This document shows, in pieces, positions 31,661-43,406 of a stretch of 64,000 nt of DNA (positions are counted from its first letter, which is position 1; each line of letters begins with the position of its first letter). The stretch is from Alitta virens. Its lineage: Eukaryota; Annelida; Polychaeta; Phyllodocida; Nereididae. The notes below the pieces were generated by a model. It searched no databases. It saw only the letters and a program-made list of their open reading frames with translations, and had not been told where the DNA came from. The stretch is from the NCBI GenBank assembly GCA_932294295.1, contig OW028584.1, forward strand, positions 8,378,407 through 8,442,406. Direction: 5' to 3'. Both the position numbers and the translations under genes were made by a program.

Positions 31661-33004
31661 TTCTATGATAAAAATAACCCTCTTCGAACTTTGTTTGCTC
31701 AGGGTTAAAAATTGTATGGCTTTTGGCTTCAAAAACTTATTTGTGACACAATTCTTCAAGGGGCAGCACAGGGAAACCAAGTTTGGTGTTTTTGATGCCA
31801 TTGTAGATATGCAGTGATTATTACAATTAAAATTCATTTCTGTGGCTTTTTGAAAGTTAAGAATTAGTATTTCTTCAATTTCGTGATAAGCTATAGATTC
31901 ATTTCAATCAACTTGCATTGTTTTAGTTAAATTTTTTTATCAGTCAGAGATTTGTGGCCCTCACTATTAGACGTCAAAGACGTGCCTTTGACGTTATAAT
32001 TAGACTTTAAGACACCTACAGCTCCAAACTTGAGTAAGTGTTATGTTTGTGCAGATCGACTGTCTATGCTCATGGACAGCTGAAAAAATTTAGGAAATAT
32101 CTTTCATTTATACAGAATATCATCAGTAGAAAAGTGGTTACACCGGCGACCAATACAACATTTTTCAGTCTTTCAAAGTGCTTCTGCCCCGTCACATTGG
32201 TGGTTATTATTAGTAGGTTTCAGGAGTGAATATCTCCAGCCAACCTTGACTGTATATATAACACAGTTACATGAGCATTTGTTATTTTCAGTGCTTATAT
32301 GGAAGTAAGGAATGAATTGAAAAGGATCTTGGAATTTTCATGCAGATTAAAGTAATATTATATTTATAAAAACTACATAATTGTGTGTTTATCCACTTCA
32401 TGTGAACATATTTTGTTAAAACAGGAGTGCATACATTGCCTGTTTTTCTGATATTCATCAAACTTGTTTTGGTCGCACTTTGATTTTATTTAAAATACAA
32501 AATGGAATTATTTCAGCACACCTTCCCAAGGAGAACAACAGACAAGCTGAATATCTAGCATCAAGCATATCTTTTCGTAAGTATGATGTAATCCAAATGA
32601 TTATGAGCACCAGCACTAGTGTTCAATGAAACTGCGCTTTAAGACGACCCCCCTTATATTCTTATCAGTGCTCATGAAATTAATATACTCTTATGATTGA
32701 AATAGGAGCTAATTGTGAACTGTATATAAAAATGTACATCTGTCCTCTACTGCACCTGAAGACAAAATAGCACAAATCATAAATTATATTTTAGAATGCC
32801 AATTCTGGCAGTCCATCAACAAACTTTATTTGAACATTGTTCAGTAGTATTGTTCTTTCCGGATTATTTGAAAGGTATTGAACTGATTCAGAATGACTGC
32901 ATTTGGCAGGACAACCTTCACGAAACTTGGCACCAGGGGGAGCCCATCAGTGGACAACTAATAAGGGAGCCATCTGCTGGAATCCTGAATTTTCCAACAA
33001 GGTA
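31661..33004. other. Intergenic, nothing firm
   Basis: No gene is supported. A plus-strand frame at 32796-33119 contains an EPSAGILNFPTR segment before a possible AAG|GTATCA donor (about 33000/33001), but no acceptor or family was recognised; its 3' part lies in a repeat. Confidence 0.35.
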
Positions 33005-33260
33005 TCATTTCCTTAAAAATGGCATGCATCTGTGCATGCGCAAGTTTTCTCTGCATATATATGTTTATCTGCATAAGCATCCAAAGATGCATATGCACAA
33101 AAAAGGTGCACGTGCATGAACATGCATTTAAAGGTGCACATGCATGCATGTACATTCAAAGTGCAGGGAAATGGTGCATGTAAATGCAAAGATGCACTTG
33201 GGCATGATTTACTGTACAACATGGGTCTGATTCATTCAGTTAGAATCAGATTATATTTAT
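33005..33260 (-). repeat. TGCATG-rich interspersed repeat, copy 2 (reverse)
   Basis: Reverse-oriented homologue of 17455-17730 with the same flank (CTGATTCTAACTGAATGA and ATGTTGTACAGTAAATCATG on minus) and the same ATGCACC/TGCATG body. Met/His/Cys-rich open frames here are by-products. Confidence 0.7.
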
Positions 33261-33474
33261 TTACCTTAACATCAAATATGTAAAAATTTATTTTCAAATT
33301 CTTGAGTAATTTGATCCTTATAATATAATAGGACATTCAAAGAACATCATACATTGCTATATGAAAACTGTGACAAATAAAGTCCTTGTGGTGGTCATAT
33401 TTGGTCTCCTAAGTAGGCAACAATATTAAGGCATGATTTATACAAAGTAGATTGATTCCTGAATCTTCATAAGT

Positions 33475-33644
33475 AGGCATAGTGATTCAATGTCCATGAT
33501 TCTATGATCTTCACTAGAACAGAGACTTTTCCTGACTAAACACTCCTGAAGGAATCAGTCATACAAATTTGTGTGAAGTCCTCATGTGTTGGCTGGTGGA
33601 AGTATCTGTAGACTTGCATTTTGTGTCTGACTAGTGGTTGACCT
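33475..33644 (-). repeat. Interspersed repeat (AGGTCAACCACT family), copy 2
   Basis: Reverse-oriented homologue of 15064-15225; it shares AGGTCAACCACTAGTCAGAC, CCACCAGCCAACACA, TTCCTTCAGGAGTGTTTAGT and AGATCATAGAATCA. Confidence 0.55.
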
Positions 33645-34340
33645 AAAAATAAACCATAAGAATATGAAAATCTCACATAATTATGATTAAACACTTGTTA
33701 AAAGTATCCAGCACTGTAGGGCTGTACACAGGTTCTCCATGTACCGTTTGTACCAGTACAGGGATCAATAACGATATGGATATTGACAATCCTTGTGTAA
33801 TAATAATGATACACTGTGCAGATTGGTGTTTTTGCAAAAACACATATGCTGCCCAGATGTTTTGATTGCTTTCAAACAATGCGCTCTGACTCTAATTACA
33901 TGAAATTACATGAAATTCACAAAAAAAACATTAAGTTGTATACTAAAGATTTGTTCATTAAATTCAATAGTCTCTTTCCATTATATTAGGGCCTAATTCA
34001 CGAATAATCAAGACAAAAGTGTGACACGTCAAAAGCGTAACATTTGTGCAGAAAGTACAGATTTTTATCCTTCACTAACAATGTTGGGATTCAGAATTTA
34101 AATTAAATTGTGTCATGAGAAAGAAAAATCACAGATGCAAACAGATTACTCGAATATCATGATGACCCAACAACTGAGTGACTGTATAAACAAGCACACA
34201 GTTCTACAATAAAGATTAAAACTTACCTCCATATCTTTTTTTCACAATCTGCCATCTTGGCCAAAAATACAGCAACTTAAGACTATTACATACAAAGATA
34301 ATTGCAAAACACAAAACGGCAATATAATAGCAGGAAAAAA
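33645..34340. other. Intergenic, nothing recognised
   Basis: AT-rich DNA. Antisense short frames at 33673-33879 are complementary shadows without a domain. Confidence 0.35.
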
Positions 34341-34344
34341 AGTC

Positions 34345-34435
34345 CTGCCAATAATTTGGACTGGGGTTGAACTGCTGCCCTCCTAACCCATGTCGAACAG
34401 ACCAACACCTAAGCATTCAGCCACTGCTGCTGGCT
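34345..34435 (-). mobile_element. tRNA-like SINE head
   Basis: The minus strand reads AGTGGCTGAATGCTTAGG (A-box-like, about 34427-34410) and CAGTTCAACCCC (B box, about 34374-34363). The spacing of roughly 50 bp suits a tRNA-derived SINE. The downstream body is not matched to the other families here. Confidence 0.45.
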
Positions 34436-35550
34436 TGTAATGCCTGAACTTTTTTTGGCATTATGTCTGAAAGTTATATTTATAGACCATGTGGCCAACT
34501 GAAAAAAGAATGTTGTTTAGATTGTTCTACTGCAGTACAATTCCATGGTTACTGATTAAATTATGTTATAGCAATCATTTATGCATTTTGAATGTGGTAC
34601 ATGGCCAATTGTGCCACGTGCATTTTCCATGCGTTTGGATAAACTCATGGAAAACACATGGTTGGCAAAGACATCCATTGGCAAAGACCATTTATTCGAG
34701 ATTGTTTTAACAAGAATGGTACTATTTATCAGTTGTCTACAGACATGACAAAATCACAATTAATTTTGTCTTTTTATTTTTGGGCTGTTGTCGATATAAA
34801 GATAAACTAGGCCTACTTTACCGTTTTCATACCTTCTAATCTGCTTATATATCTCGAACACTTAATCATGGGTGCAATGCTGCAGGGGATTGAGCTATTT
34901 GGTTTCTATACTAATGGCCATAAATAATATCCACTCAACTTTTGGTCTTTTTTTTCATGAAGACCTTTCATCGGCCACAAAATAAGATGTTGACTTTGGT
35001 AGCCAAAAACCCATTTTCCATGACAATAATAAAATATTTCCTATGCTAATTTTGCGCCCTTTTTGCCTGTTCGTCATGGTCACAGATTATAATGATTGAG
35101 GGAGCTAACAAAGACCTGTACAGAGCCGCCTGATGACCAATTATTAAGTCGCAATGTATAATGTATATATTGATTTTTTTTAACACATTGGTCATGCATT
35201 ATTTTTATCATCATGATCGTGTTGATATAACTGGAATTATAAATGATGTCAAAGCAAATTAATACAATTTATGAAGATATTTGTGACACTGTTACCATAG
35301 CAAAACGAAATTAACAAAACCAGATTTTACTACGAAAATGCAATGAGTTTAGCCATGCAGATTAGTCATGGTACCACCAAATGTTAAGTAGTACAATTAA
35401 CACATTAATAACACAATGCCACCAAAATTATTTCTGTTGGTTTGTTTAATACAAAATATTACGTCTTGCCATGGATAGCAATAAACTGACAAAACAAGTA
35501 CCGGTTTAAAAAAATTCAGAAAATATCAAATTTGATGATACCAAATTTGA
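34436..35550. other. Intergenic, nothing recognised
   Basis: AT-rich DNA with no supported exon or repeat. Confidence 0.4.
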
Positions 35551-35559
35551 GTGGGTGTG

Positions 35560-36090
35560 AATCGGTGCAAACAAAGTGCCCTTTTTCTGGCCTTGGCCCC
35601 CCCCCCCCCTCCCCTGATTGTTGATGAAGTCATCTGGGGTGGCATAGAAGGCTGTCTTGCATGCATCCAATCCCAAAGTCATATGGTTGGTCTTCCAAGC
35701 TTCCTTCTTAATTTTTCCCTAGATGTGCTCAATAATATTCATATCTGGAGATTGTGCTTGCCAAGCCTGAAGAACCTTGATCTTCTTCGCCCTGAGGAAC
35801 TTCATAGTGGAACCTGTGGTGTGGCATGGAGCTCCATTTTGCTGAAGAATCGAACCCTTCTTATAGTTCGAAACTTGACCATTTTCTGGGTGAACCGAGG
35901 ATCGTCTACAATATTGGAGGCGCTTGGGTAGGAACTCAACTGATGATTCATCTGAAAAATCAACTTTTCCCCACTTTTCTGCTACCCAACCTTGTGGCAA
36001 GCTGCAGGCCTTGGCAAATACTACACGTGAAGGCACAGACCTGGGTTTGTGACACCTACCGTTTCCTTAGGGCAAACCTACCACTGTTGC
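35560..36090 (-). pseudogene. Tc1/mariner-type transposase, C-terminal part, inactive
   Basis: On the minus strand the frame 36036-35719 reads WGKVDFSDESSVEF (first catalytic Asp), SILQQNGAPCHTT (the QQDNAPCH block, with the second catalytic Asp replaced), and AQSPDMNIIEHI (block with the final acidic residue). It then hits a stop where Tc1 proteins have Trp, and continues to about 35600 with similarity broken. The N-terminal helix-turn-helix DNA-binding region was not recognised. The loss of the middle catalytic residue and the stop make this an inactive remnant. A C13 run adjoins its 3' side (about 35600). Open plus-strand frames here are shadows. Confidence 0.8.
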
Positions 36091-36176
36091 ATCAAAAAAT
36101 ATTCAAGCAGCCCTATGTCATTAAATACAGGGCTAAAGGTTTATTTCCTAGATGTGTCAATTTAGCACTGTTCTGA

Positions 36177-37290
36177 GCTATTTTCGTGAAAAATATACCA
36201 AAAATCCGGGTGGATATTATTTATGGCTGTTAGTAGTCCAACTATAAATTGCCAGGCCTTGAGATGACAGCATGCAGGGGTCTGTATTTTCAAGCAATTT
36301 ATTCTTAAGAATGTGGCAATGACAGTTCACACAGAGCATATTACAAGTTCTTTCCTCACCAGTTTTGATCCTCCTTGCTAGATATTGTGTTATTACTGTC
36401 CACAAGTCAATTGCCCGCGCCATCTATATTTACTTTAAGTATTGGGCGAGCACCACGAGCGTCTACAGATTCTCATTTGAGCAACTCACCAACACTTTTG
36501 TAAATAAATGAGAGACGTCTGCAGCTTATTGAAAACTGACAGCCTGAGCTATTCTAGCAGTTATTAATTCCAACAAAATAAGGCACTACAGATGGTCGAG
36601 TGGTCATACATATTCCAAAGACCATGTGAGGATTGCTTGGGAGAGTTTGTTGGACATTTCATGACAGAATCATTTATGTTTAAAGAATAGCTCCACATAG
36701 TGATTTTTTCATATAATCGCTATATTAAAATACATAGCAAACTTCATTTCAAACTGCCACACCTAAACCTCATCAGAATTTCCTGCAACTTCACAGTTTT
36801 ACTATATTCATATAACCCTAATCTGACAAAGAAAGGGGACCAGACACAACCTACTGTGCTCAGCTAAGACGATAGTCCGCGAAAAGCTATTTAGGGGTTG
36901 GAATGAATTTTACCAACATATTGAGGGCAAAAAAGTCCAATATGTCATATGTTAGGGTATATGCAGGCACATGCACATAATGGGGCAGCACCTGCCCATT
37001 GCCGCCTGTGATTAAAAAGTGCCCTGTAAAATGAAAATTAACAAAAACCCTTTGGGTATGGCCTCTGTACGGCTTTGCAGGGATATAAGTCGACATGAAT
37101 CTACCCTCGTTCCATATTCCTAAAACCAGGCGTTACCCTCCTTGATATAAAATTTTGTGCTACCCTCCTCCCTGAATAAAAATTTTAGGCATAGTGCCTG
37201 TCAAATGTGGTGAAACTCCTTTAAACTGTATATTTTATGGGCTATCACATTCTAGCACTTTCTGGACCAGTAGCCCACAACTGCTCATTT
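36177..37290. other. Intergenic, nothing recognised
   Basis: No supported gene. Short minus frames at 36217-36423 and 36887-37096 lack recognisable domains. Confidence 0.35.
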
Positions 37291-37833
37291 AAAGGGGGTA
37301 CGCACTGTTACGTACACAACCTACCAGTGACCTCGTATGTCAAACATGGGCTATACGTAGCTATACGTGCTCACTCGAGCGTATGTGAGGCAGTCAGAGA
37401 TCGCTCGCCCAACGTCCATCAAAGGCTCGCCGAACATCCGTCAAACATTCGCAAAGCATCCATCAGTCATCGTAGATCGCTCGTAGATCACCCGTAGATC
37501 GCCCGTGGGAGTGGTTCAAGGATGGGCAAGGATGGACACGAGTGTTCTACGAGTAGACACAAATGGATGGCGAGTATATATGGATAGACAGTGGCTATGT
37601 ATGGCTATATATGGCTACATATTGCTTTGTATGGCTACGTATGGCTACGTATGGCAACGTATGGCTATATATGGCTATGTATGGCTAAGTACATATGTAG
37701 AATGAATTAGCGCGAGTATACGTAAAATGCTCAGTGAGTGAATCACGTATGGCCAAAGATGACCATGAGCAAATCAAATTTTTCATACGTGGTCATATGT
37801 AGCTCTTATACGTGACAGTGTGAATGCCCCTTT
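37291..37833. mobile_element. 543-bp TIR element (AAAGGGGC-TTCACACTGTCACGTA)
   Basis: The left end AAAGGGGGTACGCACTGTTA and right end (37808-37833, reverse complement AAAGGGGCATTCACACTGTC) are inverted repeats of about 26 bp. The interior holds GTAGATCGC units (about 37470-37505), a GAGTAGACACAAATGGATGG block and a tandem ATGGCTAYRT run (37590-37690). Left-flanking TTAA and right-flanking TTAC hint at a TTAA-type target but do not prove it. It is related to 22456-23135 and encodes no transposase. Confidence 0.75.
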
Positions 37834-38242
37834 ACACACCACACAAAGCTAGAAAACAATTGGTCAGGTTTTCTTAATGGAATTACATGTGAGAATCTTA
37901 CAGTGGAACATATTGTATGTACTTGTTCTGGAAGCTTATTCCTTGGATTCAGCGCAGAGCCGATCGGTTATAAAATGCGATGTTCTCTGTAACCACAGAA
38001 TACAGAACTCCAGTTCTGGGTCTGTAACCATGCTCTATCAAAGTTCAGCCATAGGCTTCCAGTTGTCGGGCTCCACACCTTAAAGATTATAACCGCTTGT
38101 TCATGGGACAGGTAGCAATTCAGTGAATTGAATTATACCTGCCCTACCATGATACCTGTTCAGATTTGGCACCAATATTTTTGCTTATAGAAGTAGACCA
38201 AAAAATATAAAGCATGTGAATGTGAAAAATTTGTTATTTGCC

Positions 38243-38530
38243 CAGTGTTGGTCCAGTGTTGGCCCAATGTGGTCCACTGCTGGCTCATTATGTAGTTGGC
38301 CTGATGTTGGCCTGATGTTGGCCAATGGCTTGATGGCCAACTGTTGACAATATGTTGGCCGAATGTTGGTCCAACGTTAGCCGGCTGTCTGGTTGACCCA
38401 ATGTTGGCCTACTGTTAGACTAATACCAGACTTCCCCAATGTTGGCCAAAGGTCAACCCAAAGTACATGTAAGTCAGCATATTTTGTGGTTGGCCCAATG
38501 TCCGCCCACCGATGGCCTAATGTCAGGTTG
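38243..38530. repeat. TTGGCCCAATGTTGG minisatellite
   Basis: About fifteen imperfect units of GTTGGCC(C/T)(A/G)ATGTTGG. It is the cleanest of the three such arrays (others at 7600-7955 and 26330-26535). Confidence 0.65.
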
Positions 38531-38979
38531 GACTTCTGAAAATGGTTACACACTGCATCTGACACCAATAAGCCTTGTATGAGGTGCTTTGCAAGCAAAA
38601 AAAAAAGTTCTGATAATGACCTTGACTTAAATCAAGGTCAGATACCTGAGATGACAAAATTACCTCTTTCAGTGCACTTCTGAAGATATTGTTTTAATGA
38701 CTCAATGCAATAACATATTGCATAACAAAGTAACTGGAGACTATAACAAGGTGTAGACCCGTAACTGTATTCCCCATTTTATTCTAGAAGATAACACAAT
38801 GCTGTAACAGTAGGATTATTGGCTCATACTCATGATGAACAATTTAGACCATAATAAGCTGATGAGATCTTTTCTTATATGAATGAACCCAAAATCCTCA
38901 GTAATTTTTTGCTATTTTGGTGAAATGTTCTTACTATCGGCACTGGGGTGAACTTACGTAGTAACTCCAGCTACCATGT

Positions 38980-39110
38980 CTTTGAAAAGATCCTTTTTTC
39001 CCAGAGGACTATGCAGTGACAACGTGACCATAGGGTGACTGTGTGACCAAATAGTGACTATGAGATTACAGTGTCAACAGATCTGGAATGTTACAGTATC
39101 AAAATCTGTT
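38980..39110. repeat. GTGACTGTGTGACCA-type repeats
   Basis: Irregular GTGACCATAG, GTGACTGTG and GTGACTATG units, resuming at about 39208-39300 between the two tRNA-like heads. It resembles the GTGACC arrays near 16.7 and 17.2 kb in composition. Confidence 0.45.
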
Positions 39111-39120
39111 TCCTCCAAAG

Positions 39121-39194
39121 TTCTCATCAGTATTTGAACCAGAAATGTCTCGATTTGAAGTTCAGCACACTACCATTAGACCAACGAAGTAGAC
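39121..39194 (-). mobile_element. tRNA-like SINE head
   Basis: Minus strand TTGGTCTAATGGTAGTGTG (A-box-like) and CTGGTTCAAATAC (B-box-like) are about 40 bp apart; a similar head follows at 39335-39404. Confidence 0.5.
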
Positions 39195-39334
39195 GATGAT
39201 GAAATGTTCCTTGTGACTGAATAAAGACTATCGTGTGATTGAATTGTGACTGTGGGACCAAAGCATGACCAAGTGACGATACAAAAGTAGGCTTCCATGA
39301 CTATGAAGGTATCAAAATCATATATCAATGGAAG

Positions 39335-39404
39335 TCCCTAACAGTCTTGAACCAGTAATGTTGGAATCTGAGTTTGAGTGCACTACTACTGGACCACTAA
39401 GACA
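39335..39404 (-). mobile_element. tRNA-like SINE head, tandem neighbour
   Basis: Minus strand TTAGTGGTCCAGTAGTAGTG and TACTGGTTCAAGACTG repeat the layout of 39121-39194 about 210 bp away; the intervening GTGACC-type DNA suggests a duplicated SINE-plus-repeat unit. Confidence 0.5.
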
Positions 39405-40920
39405 GATGGAACTAATAGTAGTGAAAATTATTGGCAACCTAACAAAAGATGACGTTGTGTACCAAAGTTACCTGTGTTTATTTAATTACTCGTAAAAGGA
39501 AAGAAAGAGAAAGTTTACTAGCCTTCCAGGATTTGAGAGTGTTTGTACACATTGCATATTAATCCGTTCTAAGATGTGCAATTGATAAACATATGTACAA
39601 AACAATTATTTATTAATTTCCCCAACAAAAATAAAGCCTCCATCTTTACCCATGTGATAAGTAAGCAAAAGTCTACACAATATCCAGTACAAATAACCTC
39701 CTGCGTTTTGCTTTGTTGAGCATGCCCTGTTTTCATGAAACTTAATGCACACTTTACAAAAAATCTTGCATTTCACTGGACACTGGTAAAGCCCTTCTTT
39801 CTGTGTTGACAACTTCTGGCAAATTAACTTAAACTGGAGGTCAACTTTGCTCTAATCTTATTCTAATCACGATTAAATGTTTAATTCTGAATAGTTTGAA
39901 TAATCTATTTCAATTGATTAAATATATTTTGGCAATTTAATTCAATTTAACCTAATCGTGATTTCTTTTTTAATCAGCATTTAAATCATGAATAAATACA
40001 TTAGACAATTCAATGTTTTAATAAAATTAAATATTTCAACCAGTTAGGTACTCGAATAAATATTTGAATTACATCTGCCAAGATTCTTATTGGTATAATT
40101 ACCCTTTGAAAATGTCAACTGCATTTAACACCGCCTCATGAGCCTTTTATAGCCAATCAGTGCTCATTTCATCCCTACCCAAATCACCATACATCAAAGA
40201 CATCGTAACAATAGCTGCGCGTATTTTATAAGTGCCAATCAGTCAATAGACAGACATTGTTAATCTACTCCATATGATCAAATTACCATGCATAATTCGT
40301 TTCATTTCACCTCTTATTATCTTTGCTGAAACACGCTGAACCTCAACTCATATGTGCTAACCCAAAAAACTTCAAATCGTTATAAAAACATGACACTTAC
40401 TTTATTATACAGTGGGTTGCAAAAGTATTCATTCCTCTGGAGTTTGCACGTGAATATGTCGACTATAATTCTACACAGGAAAAAAATGGCACATGCAAGC
40501 ATCAGTTTTCTTGGAGTTGATAATTTCTCTTTTTTTCCAAATTGTAAAGCCACTTTGCAACTGTTATGTAATGTTACACAACCTGTGCATGTGTGAACTC
40601 ATATACATGCCATTCTCTGTGTAGGGCACGTCATGGTCTATAATTTCATAACTACTGTTAATCTGGCTTTATTTGTTATCCTTATGTTCGTTTTTTAGCT
40701 ATCAGCTGGTTAGTTGCAAATACAAATGGCAATATCACTGGTAACTTTTGTGTGCTGAGGCAGATAGGAACTTTCCTGCTTGTTTGACCAGGCAATTGTC
40801 CCTTTTATGTTCTGGCACTGTTTTTTGAAAGAGAAAAACTAAAGTGACTAGCTTTACATTGTCCAGAATCATATTTTTTTCGGGTTCAATATACTCCAAG
40901 AAAACATGCCATTTAAATTT
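39405..40920. other. Intergenic, nothing recognised
   Basis: AT-rich DNA; 39880-40080 is dominated by short AATTTAATT/ATTAAAT phrases. No exon or element was recognised. Confidence 0.4.
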
Positions 40921-41985
40921 AAAGCATTTTACACAATTATTGGGTAATCACCCAAAGACAACCATACAAGTATTGCAATGATGGTAACACCCTGTAGAGT
41001 GTACAAGCTAAATACGGTGAAGATCTGATGTTCCAAATATAATTTATAGCATTATACCCCATCATGGTATTATTACCCCACAGCAACCATAAAAGTGTTA
41101 AAAATAAAATGGTCCACCCTATAGAATATACACATCAAATACCATGCAGATCCAATCACCAAAACATTAGTTAACACATTTTACCCCATCATGAGGTATT
41201 TGGGTAATTCACCCCATAGCCACCATACAAGTGTCATAAACAAGATGCTTACACCCTGTAGAGTATACAAACCAAATTCGGTGAAGATCCCAACACCCAA
41301 ACAAAATCTATAGCATTTTACCTCGTCATGGGGTTAATTACACTACAACAACCCTGAATGTGCGAAAACACCCAGCAGAGTACACAAACCAAATTTGAAG
41401 TAAATCCAGTCACCCAAACAGTTAAGAGCATTTTACCCATCATGGGGTAATAACCTCATGGCAACCATGAAATTGTAATAACATGATAGTAACACAAGCC
41501 AAATTCGGTGAAGATCGGATCACCCACACAGATGTTATAGCATTTTATTCTATCATGAGGTAATTATCCCACAGGAAGCCTAAAAGTTTAATAACATGAT
41601 AGTAACACCCTGTTTAGTATACAAACTAAATTCGGTGAAGATCTGATCACCCCAATAGAACTTACAGCATTTTAACCCATCATGGGATAATTACGCTATG
41701 GCAACAATTAAAGTGTAATATCATGATAGTAACACCCTGTATACAAGTTATATTATCATAATTTATTTTACCCTCATCGGGGTAATTACCCCAAGGAATA
41801 GTTAACCCATGACAACAACATAAGTTTTAGAATCTGAAATTGGTTTCACCCTGTAGAGCATATAAATCAAATTTGGCAAAGATCTGATCACCTAAACATT
41901 AGTTATAGCATTTTACCCCATCATAGGGTAATTACCCCAATGCAACCTTTTAAGTTTCAGAACCCCAACCCTAAATAATATCCCC
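40921..41985 (+). repeat. Tandem array, about 122-bp unit, about eight copies
   Basis: Each unit contains GGGGTAATTACCCC or a variant, then AACCATAAAAGTGTAATAAC, a GTAACACCCTGTAGAGTATA block, and ACCAAATTCGGTGAAGATC with ATAGCATTTTACCCCATCAT. The ACACCCTGTAGAG block recurs near 40989, 41115, 41253, 41371, 41607, 41730 and 41845, and is missing in the unit near 41490. Units are diverged and without a conserved open frame, so it behaves as satellite-like DNA. Confidence 0.75.
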
Positions 41986-42119
41986 CATGGCATGTTCTTC
42001 ACTCACAGAAGTAACTATGCTCTCACCAAAATATCATACCCCCAGAGTAATTATTTTTTCCACACCAGGAGATGCTCAACAGAAGATTGACAAAGAGGCT
42101 CCAACTGCCATGCATTCGT

Positions 42120-42890
42120 AAAGATGGCCTTCATAAACACTTCACTTGTTAAACACGTTGTACACTACTGACATGTTTGATATAAACACTTCATCCTTGT
42201 TAGACATGTTGTAGACTGTAGTGTTTGATTATATTTATTTATTCCAAAATATTTTACATGTGTTGCATCATCAGCACAGCTGTTTTGCAGAACGCCCATA
42301 AAAACAATATGTTATATAGTACAAAATAGTATTAAAACATTTAAATCAAAAAGGCGTTTTAAAACAGAAATATATAAAAGTAAGGTTCATGACATAATTA
42401 AACTAAAATGTGGCGTTTCAAGGCATATTTAAAACCAATCAGGTTGTTTACATCCTTTGAACTTGATGGCAACCAATTCCATAAGATAGCACCAACATAA
42501 CCAAAAGACCTCTCAGCAAACTGACTTGATACGTGTGGCACATATAAATTCATGGGGCTTCTGGTATTGATGCCATTGACATCACAGTTCATTACAATAT
42601 TGTCAACTAAATAGGTAGGGGCCAGCCCATGTATGCACTTAAACATTAGAGTGGTAGTGAAATACTGACATCTTTGTTTGACATTCATCCATTTTAAGCT
42701 TTTTACATTATAGACACTTTATTCTTGTTAAACACGCTGTAGTGTTCATAAAGTGTAACAAGCTTATAAAGGTGTTTCAGTGTTTATTTTGATAAACACC
42801 TCAACAAGTTTATCTTCAACGCGTTCATAAAGTGTAACAAAAAGTGTTTATTTTAGTGTTGATTTTCAAACACTAGTTTTTAGAGTGTAT
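42120..42890. repeat. AAACACT-rich element split by a LINE fragment
   Basis: TAAACACTTCA, TTGTTAAACACG and TGTAGTGTT phrases occur at 42135-42240 and again at 42715-42890, on either side of the LINE fragment 42398-42688. The right part includes reverse-oriented AGTGTTTATTTT. The simplest reading is an inverted-repeat element into which the LINE inserted. Confidence 0.45.
42398..42688 (-). pseudogene. LINE ORF2 C-terminal fragment
   Basis: The minus-strand frame reads LMFKCIHGLAPTYLVDNI, then RSPMNLYVPHV, FAERSFGYVGAILWNWLP and FKYALKRHI. This layout (FKxxHGLAPxYL, then SFxxxxxxxWNxLP, then FKxxLKxHL) is the characteristic region after the polymerase domain in CR1/L2/RTE-like LINEs. The LINE 3' end lies at lower coordinates, near 42240. 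No upstream polymerase remains, so this is a short 5'-truncated copy. Confidence 0.8.
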
Positions 42891-42928
42891 ACGTATTCAT
42901 TAGCATGCCTATTTTAGATATTAGCAAG

Positions 42929-42951
42929 CCCCCCCCCCCCCCCCCCCCCCC
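42929..42951 (+). repeat. C23 homopolymer
   Basis: An uninterrupted run of 23 C, located between the AAACACT-rich element and the GPCR 3' region. Such runs form i-motif/G4 structures and are prone to assembly error. Confidence 0.9.
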
Positions 42952-43220
42952 AGTGATGGAGGGTAGTGGTTCTGAAAGGGGTGGTTTTTACCATCGTTCG
43001 AGTCTGTGTGCAGGTTCAACTACCTAAATAATAATATATATTTTGGGCTTTTATCCGACATTTGCTTGCTCGTATGTCTAGTGGCGTGTTTTGACATCAT
43101 GAAGTACCGACCACCAACATGAAAATTTTCATTTTGTAACCCAGGTAGTGAGCACCTTTGCCTGTGACACATTGTAGAAACTGGTTGTCGCATGTCTTAC
43201 TCTGCATGATTTCCAGACCA

Positions 43221-43285
43221 CTAGAAGTGGAAGCCAAACACTGAGCATGGTCCATAAATTGGTGCCCATATACATTTATCTGCCT
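43221..43285 (-). CDS. Candidate last coding exon of the GPCR (C-terminal tail)
   Basis: Below the GPCR donor the minus strand has GATATTTGCAG (AG at 43287-43286), then a 65-bp segment ending in TAG (43223-43221). Joined in phase after the single carry-over base, it would extend the receptor from NENF by 21 residues starting KADKCIWAPIYG. This gives a short basic helix-8-like stretch with a Cys suited to palmitoylation. The intron would be 121 bp. The polypyrimidine tract is weak, and a tail exon further away is equally possible. Confidence 0.35.
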
Positions 43286-43406
43286 CTGCAAATATCACTT
43301 TTCCTGAATAGATTACTTGCACCGATAAGATGAAATGTGTGTTTAGTGAATTAGGGCAGCTTTATCCTAACCATGATCGCAAACAAAGAAGCAAGATTGT
43401 ACTTAC

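Noticed and set aside
32796..33119. 107-residue plus-strand protein
   Set aside because: The C-terminal third lies in the TGCATG repeat and no family is recognised; the possible donor near 33000 alone is insufficient.
35551..36176. Plus-strand open frames of 116-126 residues
   Set aside because: Antisense shadows of the Tc1-type transposase remnant.
40921..41985. CRISPR-like array
   Set aside because: Repeats are long, diverged and contiguous, without conserved short repeats and unique spacers, and the genome is eukaryotic.
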